From: Eggerthellaceae bacterium | Lineage (GTDB): Bacteria; Actinomycetota; Coriobacteriia; Coriobacteriales; Eggerthellaceae | Assembly (NCBI GenBank): GCA_009782605.1 | Contig: WRIR01000008.1 | Coordinates: 21,934-85,933 of the forward strand | DNA length: 64,000 bases | Reading direction: 5' to 3' | In this document: positions 35,013-43,616 of the stretch, piece after piece | How positions within the stretch are numbered: position 1 is the stretch's first letter | Layout of the letters: the number at the start of each line of letters is the position of its first letter | Program-made: the position numbers and the translations under genes | Notes under the pieces: model-generated | Seen by the model: the letters and a program-made list of their open reading frames with translations, nothing else | The model's database searches: none | Told to the model about the DNA's origin: nothing

Positions 35013-36612
35013 TTTTATTCTCCCTGTATCCAAAGGCAATCGAAGCTGCCTCATTAGCAAGACTATAATCCTTATTAACGAATGCCTTTTTCAAGGCGTC
35101 CGCAATATCATTGGCTATAGTGTCTGGGTCAGGAACCCTGATTTTCCTAAGAAATTGCGCTTGGAATCGAAGCGTACCTCCACGCATTTTGACTCCGTAA
35201 GCATCGATGAATAGCTCGCAATAGAAAGACATCAACAACCCGCCAAGCACCAGTAAATCCCATTTTTCTGAGGTGATATAATACAAATTTCCGTGAGGAT
35301 AGTGCTTATCGTCATAATAAGGTTCGAGTCTATAGTGCATATCCTGAATTAAGAGTTTCGGTGTATTTTCGAGTCCGGGACGATAGTTGTCAATGGTTCT
35401 AAACCATGTTCCGGAATTCTTTTTTGCAATATGCCTTTTACCAAGGACAGTGCGATTGTTAGAAAAAAAATCGCATAGTTTTTTGGTATTGGACAAATCC
35501 GAGAGTGAGCCATCTTTGTTCCAAGGACTAACAAGCCACAATGGGTCTGTGTAAACGCTCTCAGTACTTAACTGCCGGGATGTAATCATAGGAATCAAAT
35601 GTTCTGGCTCAACAAGGTCTTTTACCCTAGTAAGAAAGATGCTATCGTTGCCCGTTGCCATTCCAATTCCGACACGTGTTCCTGTTTCTAGGCTTTCGAG
35701 CATTGGAAAATGCTCTTCAAGATCGCATAATAGGGCTTGTTTTTCAGGCAAAAGAAGAGGCCAAGACCCATCTGTAAGTTTCTTTGCTTGGATTTCTCCT
35801 ATACGGCAATTTTGAACACCTTGAAAAACTTTTCGCTCGAAAGCATCGGCCAATTTAACTGCTTCTTTTTCATCAAAATATGAAGTGGCTTCAACATAGA
35901 TGACGTTACCTTGTGTTGCTTTGGATATGGTTGAAATGGCAGGGTAGGCAGAAACATTACTTTCAAAGGCATTAACATCATGCATTGAAATAATTGACTC
36001 AACTGCATAATTTTCAATAATATACTTGCGAAGCTTTTTGCCATATGAATTATGCATCCATCTATCAGCGCAAATAAAGGAAAGTTTGCCGGAAGAATTC
36101 AGCATGGATAAACCTTTTTCATAAAATCCGATGAATAGATCGCTGCCAGGAGTCATTGTCTGACAGTTCATCAGGTATTTTTGCTTCTTTTCTTCATCAA
36201 TGTCGTTCGATCGAAGATATGGTGGATTGCCAACGAGAAAATCTGCGCTGGTAAATTGCGGCATTATTAAAAAATCATCCTGGATAACCCAGCTTTCAAT
36301 CAATTTATTTGAAAGCTGGGAATCGATATTTTCAGAAGTAAGTAAGGCGCTTAGAGATCTCTTTGTGGTGGTTATTGAAGAGGGACAAACGTCGATGGCT
36401 TTTATTGATCCGTGCAAATCATCGAAATTATGACCAAATAGTCTGCATGACTCTATCAGTCGTTTTGCCATCTGTACCACAAAAACGCCAGTTCCGCAGG
36501 AGGGCTCTACTGCAACCCTTCTCGATAAATCGATACGAGAGTCATAACCGCACAAATCGAGCATCAGATTGACGATCCATTCTTTTGTATAAACAACTCC
36601 GTTTTTCTTCAT
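35002..36612 (-). CDS. N6-adenine DNA methyltransferase of the XhoI/PaeR7I-like system
   Basis: 536 residues. N-terminal catalytic domain with SAM motif I VEPSCGTGVFV near residue 40 and catalytic NPPY near residue 135, the order of gamma-class N6-adenine methylases; a target-recognition region fills the C-terminal half. It protects host DNA at the site cut by the adjacent nuclease. The track begins with a GTG at 36642; the ATG at 36612 is preferred because AGGAAAG lies upstream. Its 3' end overlaps the nuclease gene by 11 bp with the chosen start, so translation is likely coupled. Confidence 0.9.
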   Translation of the reverse strand: MKKNGVVYTKEWIVNLMLDLCGYDSRIDLSRRVAVEPSCGTGVFVVQMAKRLIESCRLFGHNFDDLHGSIKAIDVCPSSITTTKRSLSALLTSENIDSQLSNKLIESWVIQDDFLIMPQFTSADFLVGNPPYLRSNDIDEEKKQKYLMNCQTMTPGSDLFIGFYEKGLSMLNSSGKLSFICADRWMHNSYGKKLRKYIIENYAVESIISMHDVNAFESNVSAYPAISTISKATQGNVIYVEATSYFDEKEAVKLADAFERKVFQGVQNCRIGEIQAKKLTDGSWPLLLPEKQALLCDLEEHFPMLESLETGTRVGIGMATGNDSIFLTRVKDLVEPEHLIPMITSRQLSTESVYTDPLWLVSPWNKDGSLSDLSNTKKLCDFFSNNRTVLGKRHIAKKNSGTWFRTIDNYRPGLENTPKLLIQDMHYRLEPYYDDKHYPHGNLYYITSEKWDLLVLGGLLMSFYCELFIDAYGVKMRGGTLRFQAQFLRKIRVPDPDTIANDIADALKKAFVNKDYSLANEAASIAFGYRENKIAV

Positions 36613-36642
36613 TCGCTTCTTTCCTATATCTTCAAAGACCAC

Positions 36643-36834
36643 CTATATCTTACTCTTCAGATGCCTCTTATTTTGAATTCTTCGTAAACCTTCTACGATA
36701 AACTGAGATGCTAATTCTGCTTGCACGAATATGAGTCTATTCCTTCTCTTCAGGGGCAGCAGGAAAGAGCTGTAGGTCTCCTCCAGTGCCTCTGCTAGTC
36801 CAATAAATGCCGCTGAGATGATCAACACCCTCAA
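36643..36834 (-). CDS. Possible small ORF upstream of the methylase
   Basis: 63 codons from a TTG, ending just before the methylase region. The sequence (QAELASQFIVEGLRRIQNKR) belongs to no family I recognise and is too short and late for a helix-turn-helix controller protein. It lies in the AT-rich insert. It may be a remnant left by insertion or not a gene at all. Confidence 0.25.
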   Translation of the reverse strand: MRVLIISAAFIGLAEALEETYSSFLLPLKRRNRLIFVQAELASQFIVEGLRRIQNKRHLKSKI

Positions 36835-36863
36835 CTGCTATTCGACAAGTGCCCTACGCCTGC

Positions 36864-38165
36864 TTACGGGCAGCGCAGGGTGAGGGTGACTGTGGTGCCG
36901 ACACCCGGCTGGCTTTCGACCTGCATGGAGGCGTCCGGGCCGAAGTGGCCCTTGATGCGGTCGCTCACGTTGCCGACGGCGATTCCCAGCCCCGTGGTCG
37001 ACTTCGGGTTCAGGATGCTCTCGCAGGTCTCCTTGCTCATCCCGACGCCGTTGTCCCTCACATACACGCGCACGTCCTCGCCCTGCGCCTTCCCCACGAC
37101 CTCGATGTCGAGCTTCCCCGTTGAGGGGAGCGCATGGCGCACGGCGTTCTCGACGAGCGGCTGGATGAGGAAGGGCGGGACCAGCATGTCCTCGACCTCC
37201 GGGTCGACCTCCACCTCGATGCCGACCCGGTCCTCGCCGAAACGGGCGACCTCGAAGGAGAAGTACCGCAGCGTCTGCTCTATCTCGCGCGAGAAGAGGA
37301 TCAGGTCGGCAGAGTCCTCAAGCGTCCTGCGGTAGAAGACGGCGAACTCGCGCAGGAGTATCCGCGCCTTTTCCGGGTCTGTCCGCACGAGCGAGGCAAT
37401 GGTGTTGATAGTGTTGAAGAGAAAGTGCGGGTTGATCTGGCTTTGGAGGGCCTTGAGCTCCATCCGGGTCGCCAGCTTCGTCTGCTGCTCAAGGGCCGAG
37501 GCGGCCATCTGGGTCGACAGCAGCGTGCCGAAGCCCTCGGCGATCGATTTTTGGGCCTCGCTGATGTGCGTGGCCTTGCGGTAGTAGAATTTCAAGGTCC
37601 CCGCGGCGCGCCCGCCGACCGAGAGCGGCACGATGATGGCCGCCTTGATGTTGGCGGACTTCGTGGGGAAGCCGATGTCTTCCGGTGTGGGCAGAATCCT
37701 CATCTGGCCGTCCTCGATGGCCAAGCGCGTCGCCTGGGTGCGGACGGCGCTTCCCGGCGGGCTCGCCTCCCGGTCGGCTCCGGCATACCCGAGGATCTGT
37801 TCCTCGTCGGTGATGGCCACGGCGATGGCGCCGGTCGAAGGCAGGAGCAGGTCGCAAACCTTTTGGGCAGAGTCTATGTCAAGCCCCTCCTTCATGCAGG
37901 CGAGCGTCTGGCTTGCCAGCTTCAGCATCGAGTCGGTCTGGCGGGCCCGGACGCTGTCGGGATCCATAAGGAGGCGCGAGACCAACACCAGCGAAGAGGT
38001 GAAAGCGATGCCTGCCAAGACGATGACGGGCGTGTTGAAGGTAGGCTGGAGCAGCGACCCCAGCAAGACGAAGCCCGAAAGCACCGTCAGGGTGAACATC
38101 AGCATTTCCAGGGTGAAGAAGCGGGGAAGGTGCGACTTGTCCCGCCTTTCCTTTTTCGATGTCAT
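36864..38165 (-). CDS. LytS-like sensor histidine kinase
   Basis: 433 residues. Two N-terminal hydrophobic segments (~18-60, MLMFTLTVLSGFVLLGSLL and VIVLAGIAFTSSLVLVSRLL) lead to a GAF-like domain (~90-220) and a His_kinase domain with the phosphoacceptor in LKALQSQINPHFLFNTINTI (His ~247), then an HATPase with LVENAVRHA and DNGVGMSKE. This class pairs with LytTR regulators. The ATG at 38165 is preferred over the track start at 38228, which lies inside the upstream gene. It is 13 bp after the TSUP gene. Its regulator is 2.8 kb downstream, beyond the inserted cassette. Confidence 0.93.
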   Translation of the reverse strand: MTSKKERRDKSHLPRFFTLEMLMFTLTVLSGFVLLGSLLQPTFNTPVIVLAGIAFTSSLVLVSRLLMDPDSVRARQTDSMLKLASQTLACMKEGLDIDSAQKVCDLLLPSTGAIAVAITDEEQILGYAGADREASPPGSAVRTQATRLAIEDGQMRILPTPEDIGFPTKSANIKAAIIVPLSVGGRAAGTLKFYYRKATHISEAQKSIAEGFGTLLSTQMAASALEQQTKLATRMELKALQSQINPHFLFNTINTIASLVRTDPEKARILLREFAVFYRRTLEDSADLILFSREIEQTLRYFSFEVARFGEDRVGIEVEVDPEVEDMLVPPFLIQPLVENAVRHALPSTGKLDIEVVGKAQGEDVRVYVRDNGVGMSKETCESILNPKSTTGLGIAVGNVSDRIKGHFGPDASMQVESQPGVGTTVTLTLRCP

Positions 38166-38178
38166 TCTCACACGCCTT

Positions 38179-39024
38179 TCACTTCGCCCAAAGGCCAAGC
38201 TCGTTGAGGACAAGAAGGGCTGCGGCAACGATCAGGAAGCCGCCGAACACGAAGCGGAGCGCCCGCTCGGGAACCCTCTTTACGAGGCGCGCGCCAATCA
38301 CGGCCCCGGGAACGGAGCCTGCCGCAACGGCGATGCCCGCCAGGAAGTCAATGTTTTCCAGGGCCGCGTGCCCGACCACCCCGGGAATTGCCAGGATGAC
38401 CATGGCGACAAGCGAGGCTCCGGAGGCCTCCTTCATGGACACACCCAAGACCGCTATCATGAGCGGGATCATGAGAAACCCGCCGCCGACCCCGATATAG
38501 CCGGCAACAAGCCCTGCGGCGAGCCCTATCGGGAAGCCGACGGCAACCTGCGAAGGGGAAAGCCGCAGCCGGCCGCCGCCGGCCGCCGTGCCGCTACTGC
38601 CCGGCCCACCGCCTGCGACCGGCTCGCCATCAACCAACCGCGCCTCCTTCAGCCTGGCTGCCTGGACAAGCATGGTCGCTGCCGAGTAGGTTATCACGGC
38701 CGCGGCAACCACCATGACCAGCCAGGCCGGGGACACCGACGACAGCCACACCCCCGCAACCGAGGTGAGGGCCCCGCCGAGGCCGGCGGCAAGGCCCAGC
38801 GGGAGGATGCAGGCCTTCTGACGGATGCGGGCGGCCGCACCCGCAAGGGAGGTCGGCACGATGACGAAAAGCGAGGTGGCCGTTGACGCAAGGGCGCTCA
38901 TCCCAAAGGCAAGCCGAAAGACCGGCACGATGACGGTGCCGCCGCCGATCCCCAGCAGGCCCGAGAAGATGCCGATGAGCAGCCCGACCGCGGCAAGCAG
39001 GGAAAACGACAGGGCCTGGTCCAT
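38179..39024 (-). CDS. TSUP (TauE/SafE) family membrane permease
   Basis: 281 residues with about eight hydrophobic segments and the duplicated family motif: GIFSGLLGIGGGTVIVP near residue 18 and GLVAGYIGVGGGFLMIP near 175. Relatives export or import sulfonates, sulfite or related anions; substrate not predictable here. A Gly/Ser-rich loop lies near residues 133-150. It sits 3 bp after the glycosyltransferase gene and 13 bp before the kinase gene, so all three are likely co-transcribed. Confidence 0.88.
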   Translation of the reverse strand: MDQALSFSLLAAVGLLIGIFSGLLGIGGGTVIVPVFRLAFGMSALASTATSLFVIVPTSLAGAAARIRQKACILPLGLAAGLGGALTSVAGVWLSSVSPAWLVMVVAAAVITYSAATMLVQAARLKEARLVDGEPVAGGGPGSSGTAAGGGRLRLSPSQVAVGFPIGLAAGLVAGYIGVGGGFLMIPLMIAVLGVSMKEASGASLVAMVILAIPGVVGHAALENIDFLAGIAVAAGSVPGAVIGARLVKRVPERALRFVFGGFLIVAAALLVLNELGLWAK

Positions 39025-39027
39025 GGG

Positions 39028-40299
39028 CTATTCGGCGATGTTGAGGCGGATCTCGCTTGTCGAGCCCGGGTCGATGCCGCCCGTCCCGAGGTTTATCATG
39101 ACCTGGCGCTGCGAGACCGACTGGATGAGCGCGGTCGTGAGCATCGTGTCATGTTCCATACGTGCCATGATCTCGGGCCAGACGAACTGGAACTCGAAGT
39201 ATCGCGAGCAGTTGCGCTGCGCGTAGGTCGCGGCCTCGCCGGTCGCGGCCTTCGCGGCCTTGCGGTAGGCCGACTTGTCGGGCCGCGCCAAGGACCGCAT
39301 GAAGGCCGTCATGCGGATGCGGTTCATGATCCCCGGCTCAAGGAAGGGCCCGGGGTAGGGCTCAAGCGAGGCAGCCTTCACCTGGAGAAGGTCTATCTGC
39401 GTGCGGCTGTACTCCAGCTTGCGGAACTCGTAGAGCCACCGGTAGATGTCCTGGCGAAAGCGCGTGCCCTCGCTCGTTGATGCCGGGGGTCGGTGCAAGA
39501 GGCTCCACTGGTTGTCGAACCACATGTCGGAGCCGTACATGCGCAGGTTGAGCATGTAGTCCAGGTCTTCGCCCCGGGTTATCCACGGGTCGAAGCTCAG
39601 GCGCTTGAAAGCCTCCTTGTGCAGCACGAAACAGCCCCCGCACACGTAGTTCGAGCGGGAAAGCCTCGGACCGCGCATCGCCTTGGCCATCCACTTGTTG
39701 AAAGCCCTGCCCTGCTGCCACAGGCGGTTGTACCACTTGTCCTGGCTCGCGGACAGGTAGGTGCCCTGCGTGTTGAAGAAAAAGCCGGACTTCGCCAGGA
39801 TGGGGATGCCCTTCTTCGTCAGCTTCCCCAGGCCATACATCGCGTTGTGCAGGAATTCCGGGTCGTCGATCACCTCGTCGTCGTCGATGAAAACCACCGC
39901 ATCGAACCCAAGGGTGCTGGTGACGAGCAGCCCCAGGTTGCGGATGGCCCCGTAACTGGAAAGCCCGATCTCTGCCTGCTGCCTCCCCAGTCCCAGCTGC
40001 TCCATGCGCTGCTGAATCAGGTTGAGCTCAGGGGCCCCTATCACCACGATGCCGAGCTTGGGAAACTTGGAGGCTATCTTCTGGACCTTTTCCGCAGCCT
40101 GCACCTCGATGGAAGGCTCGCTCACCACCAGGATGACAATAGGCCCGATGTCGACCACCTGCTGCAAGGACTCAAGGCAACGGGGCAGCTCCCCGGCCTG
40201 AGTGAGCGGCGTCGCGTGATCGTAGGTCGTGAGGACGTTCCCGCCCTCCCGGGAACGCCGTACTGAAACGTAGGTGGGGATAACGATTACCGGGTTCAT
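39028..40299 (-). CDS. GT-A fold (family 2-like) glycosyltransferase
   Basis: 423 residues. It begins MNPVIVIPTYV like GT2 enzymes and contains the metal/nucleotide-sugar motif VVFIDDDEVIDDPEF near residue 145, followed by CGGCFVLHKEAFKRL and WITRGEDLDYMLNLR, the typical acceptor-side ED motif. No transmembrane segment is evident, so a cytoplasmic envelope-glycan role is likely. Sugar and acceptor are unknown. First gene of the probable operon running through the TSUP permease and LytS kinase; a TACAAT -10-like box lies at 40388-40383. Confidence 0.82.
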   Translation of the reverse strand: MNPVIVIPTYVSVRRSREGGNVLTTYDHATPLTQAGELPRCLESLQQVVDIGPIVILVVSEPSIEVQAAEKVQKIASKFPKLGIVVIGAPELNLIQQRMEQLGLGRQQAEIGLSSYGAIRNLGLLVTSTLGFDAVVFIDDDEVIDDPEFLHNAMYGLGKLTKKGIPILAKSGFFFNTQGTYLSASQDKWYNRLWQQGRAFNKWMAKAMRGPRLSRSNYVCGGCFVLHKEAFKRLSFDPWITRGEDLDYMLNLRMYGSDMWFDNQWSLLHRPPASTSEGTRFRQDIYRWLYEFRKLEYSRTQIDLLQVKAASLEPYPGPFLEPGIMNRIRMTAFMRSLARPDKSAYRKAAKAATGEAATYAQRNCSRYFEFQFVWPEIMARMEHDTMLTTALIQSVSQRQVMINLGTGGIDPGSTSEIRLNIAE

Positions 40300-40449
40300 T
40301 CTCTTCCTTTTGATGAAAGGCTCCGGTCACAAAAGCAGGCCGCAGAGGCCACCGATGCGGACCAGAAGGGGTGTACGTGGCTATTGTAACCCTTTCACGC
40401 AGTTTTGCCATCCAATTCACCGAGTGAACAAAGTGTGGCCGCGTCGGGA

Positions 40450-40506
40450 GCTGCCCGGGTGCCGCTTGGTGCACTGTCCAGGTGCTGCCCGAGTGCCGCT
40501 TGGTGC
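40450..40506. repeat. 23-bp direct repeat, period 34
   Basis: GCTGCCCGGGTGCCGCTTGG-type sequence at 40450-40472 recurs at 40484-40506 with one difference. It lies in the 230-bp spacer between queT and the glycosyltransferase gene, near the end of queT. Confidence 0.7.
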
Positions 40507-40532
40507 CGCCCAGGCACAGCCCGAACGCTGCC

Positions 40533-41090
40533 CTAGCTTTGCGGCATGGTCTTCCGAAGGGCTTTGAGAAGGGGATATCCCAGCGCATAAACCACGACCG
40601 CCTGGCCGAAGCCGACCGCCGCCACACCGAAGAGGTACATGGGCAGATAGGCCCCCTCAAGGCTTATCGACGTGAAGGGAATGGTGTAGAACCCCAGCCC
40701 CTGTAGGAGAAGGGGCAGGTAGGCGGGCACGATGAGCGCGTTGGCGACGACCGGCCCGAGCAGGGCGAGACGCGGGCTTTCCCGAAACCTCCTGCACCAC
40801 AGGGCGGCAAGCAGGGTCGCGAGGGTCCCGAAGGCCACGTCGAAGATGCCAAGGAGGCCGGTGCCGTTCATGACCGACGCGGCAAGGTTCGCGATGGCGC
40901 AGCCGAGCGTCAGCCCCGGCACCGCCGCAGGCGTGAGCACGGCGAGGACGGTTATCGCCTCCGAGACACGGAACTGCACCGGGCCCCAGGCAAGGCCTTG
41001 CAGGAGGAACATGGCAAGCAGGGTCGCACTTGCGTAGACGGCGGCTATCATGCCCGCCTGCGCGACAAAGGACGCCCGTGTGTTCTTCAT
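40533..41090 (-). CDS. queT: QueT-family ECF substrate-binding subunit (queuosine precursor)
   Basis: 185 residues, about six hydrophobic segments, with the QueT-type motif LAWGPVQFRVSEAITVL. QueT is the S-component of an energy-coupling-factor transporter thought to import queuosine precursors such as preQ0 or preQ1. It has no ATPase of its own beside it; the shared EcfA1-EcfA2-EcfT module at 44.3-46.9 kb could serve it. Transcribed alone, with TATAAT on the minus strand at 41131-41126. No preQ1 riboswitch was seen in the short leader. Confidence 0.87.
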   Translation of the reverse strand: MKNTRASFVAQAGMIAAVYASATLLAMFLLQGLAWGPVQFRVSEAITVLAVLTPAAVPGLTLGCAIANLAASVMNGTGLLGIFDVAFGTLATLLAALWCRRFRESPRLALLGPVVANALIVPAYLPLLLQGLGFYTIPFTSISLEGAYLPMYLFGVAAVGFGQAVVVYALGYPLLKALRKTMPQS

Positions 41091-41207
41091 GGCATGTTCC
41101 TTCCTCGCACGGCCACGGCAGGTGGATTATACACGGCAGGAACGGGGCAGCCGCGCAGGAGCGGGGCGACCCCCCGGAGGGCCCGCGACCTCGCAGAGTG
41201 GGTGTCC

Positions 41208-43118
41208 TCAGGTGTCCTCAGGCTTGGGCTCTTCCTTTTTCGGGGGGAAGTACGAGTAGAAGACGTCCTCGTGCAGCACCGTCCCGTCGAGGCCTGTCAC
41301 CGTCCGGTAGTTCGTGATGCTCTTTCCGCCGGTCGCCGCCTCCACCCAGTCGCTGTTCCTGCTCTCCACCGTGCGCTGGGGGCTGGTCCCCCAGATGCTG
41401 ACAGTCATGCTGGACCCGTCGTAGCGCGCGGTCACCAGGATATGGCGGTCGGTGTCGTTCGTGAAAGAGAGCGTGGGATACTCCCAGGACACCGCCGCGT
41501 CGCGGCCCAGGGGATAGTGGGGCAGATACAGGCTGTGGTTCGCGCGCTCGAGGATGGGGAGCCCCGCCTCATAGGCTGCGTTGAAGACCCCCGTCGCGAC
41601 GTTGCATATCCCGCCGCCGGGCTCTTGCACCATCTCGTTCTGATCGTTGATGGCACCGGCCTCCCTGTAGCCACTCGACTCGTCACAGCGGCCCACGACC
41701 TCGTTCCAGAGCCAATCCTCGCCGGGCGCGACGAGCGAGTTGTTGAGCCTGTCGAGGCAGCGCTCGATGTTGAATTCGCGGTTCGACCCGCTGCCCGACC
41801 CGTACCCCAGGTCGAAGGAGGCTATCAGCTCGATGACGCCCCAGGACGAGACGTCTGCCGCCGTCACCGCGGGGTCGACCTGCGCGGTGCCGCAGAAGAC
41901 CCGGCGGCTCGTCGCGCTGCCGAAGAGGATGCTTTGCACGTCCTCGACCGCCCGAAGGAGGTCGGGGCCCTCGCCCCGCTCCCCGCCGACGATGACCGGG
42001 GTGCCGCTGCTAACGTCGATGGATGCGTTTTGGGCGGTGCCGAAGCCGGCCTCGTCCATGAGCTGCCGCAGCCCGTCATAGGCCTTCGCCGCGTCCACCG
42101 AGGCAACCAGCCGCTGGGCGCTGCCCTCGCCTTCGACCGCGACCGTGACCCACGCGCCGAGCAGGGCCGCGTCCGCCTCCCAGACCTCGCCCTCGTAGTC
42201 GAACACGATAGGCTCGTCGAGGATGTCGTTGACCTCGGTCGCGAACACCTGGGCGGCATCGTCGTTGATGTTGATCGGGATGGTCCTCATGGGCGCCTCG
42301 AAGGCCTCGCCCGACCGGTCGAGCAGCATGCTTTCGGCGCGTTCGGTGAACAGGGCCTCGTCGACCTTGATGCCCGTCCGGCCACTCCTGACCCAGGCGA
42401 AGCCGCCCGAGTCGATGTCGATGTTGCTGTTCACCATGCCGATGCCGATGGTGTCGTTTATCGGCTTAAGCGCCACTGCAAGCTGGTCGCGGTCGAAGTC
42501 GACGGTCGCCGAGAGGTCGATGTTACCCGCCCAGCTGTTCACGCGGTCGACCAGGCTCGGGACGACATCGAAGACGCTGCTTACCTGCCCGATCTCGTAG
42601 GCCTTGTCGACGAGGGCCGCTGCGTCGACCGACGCGCCCAAATCCGTTGCGGAAAGCGTCCAGGTAATCGAGGCTTCCTCGGGGCCGGCGGGGCCGGCCT
42701 CCTGGGCGGGGTCGGCGACATCCCCTTCCTCGGGGCTGTCCCCCTCGCCCTCCCATGAGACGGCCTTGGTCGCAAGGCGTTCTTCGGAAACGGCATCGGG
42801 CCTTACGTGGACCCGCGTACCCGCAAGCCGTCCGTCGAGGGCCACCTGAAGCTTCTCGGTGGCCGCCGCCTTGCCCAGGCCGCCGATGTCGACCCCTTCG
42901 ATTTTGACGCCTTTGTGCACCTTGTTGTAGCTCCAGGCGAAGTCGGTGCCGACAATCACGCCGGTCATCACCACGAGCAGGATGCCTGCGATGGCCGCCT
43001 TCTTTCCGAAGGATGCTTTTTTCCGGGGAATGGCAAAGGGTGCCGTCGCAGACACGTCCCGTGAGGTCGTGCCATAAAAAGCAACAGAGCTTTTCTGATG
43101 GTTGCGTCGAGGAGCCAT
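41208..43118 (-). CDS. VanW-family cell-envelope protein
   Basis: 636 residues. A basic N terminus is followed by one transmembrane segment (IAGILLVVMTGVIVGTDFAW, ~42-62), two or more YoaR/PG-binding_4-like domains (~70-400) and a VanW domain (~435-580, LNNSLVAPGEDWLWNEVVG... and GGGICNVATGVFNAAYEAGLP). The protein should face outside, bound by its N terminus. VanW proteins occur in vancomycin-resistance clusters and more widely; their biochemical role is unknown. No other van genes are present, so resistance is not implied. Confidence 0.9.
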   Translation of the reverse strand: MAPRRNHQKSSVAFYGTTSRDVSATAPFAIPRKKASFGKKAAIAGILLVVMTGVIVGTDFAWSYNKVHKGVKIEGVDIGGLGKAAATEKLQVALDGRLAGTRVHVRPDAVSEERLATKAVSWEGEGDSPEEGDVADPAQEAGPAGPEEASITWTLSATDLGASVDAAALVDKAYEIGQVSSVFDVVPSLVDRVNSWAGNIDLSATVDFDRDQLAVALKPINDTIGIGMVNSNIDIDSGGFAWVRSGRTGIKVDEALFTERAESMLLDRSGEAFEAPMRTIPININDDAAQVFATEVNDILDEPIVFDYEGEVWEADAALLGAWVTVAVEGEGSAQRLVASVDAAKAYDGLRQLMDEAGFGTAQNASIDVSSGTPVIVGGERGEGPDLLRAVEDVQSILFGSATSRRVFCGTAQVDPAVTAADVSSWGVIELIASFDLGYGSGSGSNREFNIERCLDRLNNSLVAPGEDWLWNEVVGRCDESSGYREAGAINDQNEMVQEPGGGICNVATGVFNAAYEAGLPILERANHSLYLPHYPLGRDAAVSWEYPTLSFTNDTDRHILVTARYDGSSMTVSIWGTSPQRTVESRNSDWVEAATGGKSITNYRTVTGLDGTVLHEDVFYSYFPPKKEEPKPEDT

Positions 43119-43141
43119 GGCTGTTCCGTTTCATCTGCGTT

Positions 43142-43170
43142 TATTACTACAATTATGGCTTTCGTGCAAT
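43142..43170 (-). promoter_or_regulatory. Probable promoter of the VanW gene
   Basis: On the minus strand TTGCAC (43170-43165) and TAATAA (43147-43142) are 17 bp apart, ending 24 bp before the VanW ATG at 43118. Confidence 0.5.
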
Positions 43171-43232
43171 GATACACCATCCGAGCCCCGAACGCACCCC
43201 TTTCTACATGAACTCTCCACTGGTTTTCTGTC

Positions 43233-43262
43233 TTGCGCCACGGGGGGTGGGTCTGGTAGTAT
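43233..43262 (+). promoter_or_regulatory. Probable promoter of the FMN-riboswitch transcript
   Basis: TTGCGC (43233-43238) and TAGTAT (43257-43262) are 18 bp apart, placing the start of transcription near 43270, about ten bases before the FMN aptamer. Confidence 0.55.
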
Positions 43263-43280
43263 GTCCCCATGAATTCTGTT

Positions 43281-43471
43281 TCAGGGCGAGGTGAAAATCC
43301 TCACCGGTGGTTATCGGCAGGGTTCGCCGCGAACGGCAGCACTTAAGGTGCCGCACGCGCGACCCGGGCCGCGAGTCCACGACCCTGCATTTGTCCCCGA
43401 GAGGCGGGCGGGCGCAGGCTGATTCTGGTGGGAGCCCAGAACCGACGGTCACAGTCCGGATGAAAGAGGCA
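43281..43471 (+). promoter_or_regulatory. FMN riboswitch (RFN element)
   Basis: The conserved RFN core is complete: AGGGCGAGGTGAAAATCCTC, ACCGGTGGT, GCCGCGA, the GAGTCC arm, a CTGATTCTGGTGGGAGCCCAGAA arm and the closing ACCGACGGTCACAGTCCGGATGAAAGA. FMN binding normally shuts off riboflavin genes. It is followed by an intrinsic terminator and the riboflavin importer ribU, so it should cause premature termination when FMN is plentiful. Confidence 0.96.
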
Positions 43472-43513
43472 GAGATCTGTCCCGCAAGCAGTCCCGCGCG
43501 GACAGACCCTTTG

Positions 43514-43553
43514 AACCTGTATGAAGAGAATTCATGCGGGTTTGTTCTTTTTT
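43514..43553 (+). terminator. Riboswitch-controlled intrinsic terminator
   Basis: AACCTGTATGAA and TTCATGCGGGTT form a 12-bp stem with two G-T pairs and a 5-base loop, followed by TGTTCTTTTTT. It lies between the FMN aptamer and ribU, the expected place for an expression-platform terminator. Confidence 0.88.
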
Positions 43554-43616
43554 AGGCAGGGAACAAGACCTGAACCGCAAGGCCTTAAGAACCGCAGGAA
43601 GAGAAAGGGTCCTACC

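Noticed and set aside
41091-41150. preQ1 riboswitch upstream of queT
   Set aside because: The short leader between the TATAAT box and the ATG lacks the C-rich loop and A-rich tail of preQ1-I and is too short for preQ1-II.
41208-43118. Vancomycin resistance implied by VanW
   Set aside because: VanW proteins are widespread and no ligase, dehydrogenase or dipeptidase genes of a van cluster are present.
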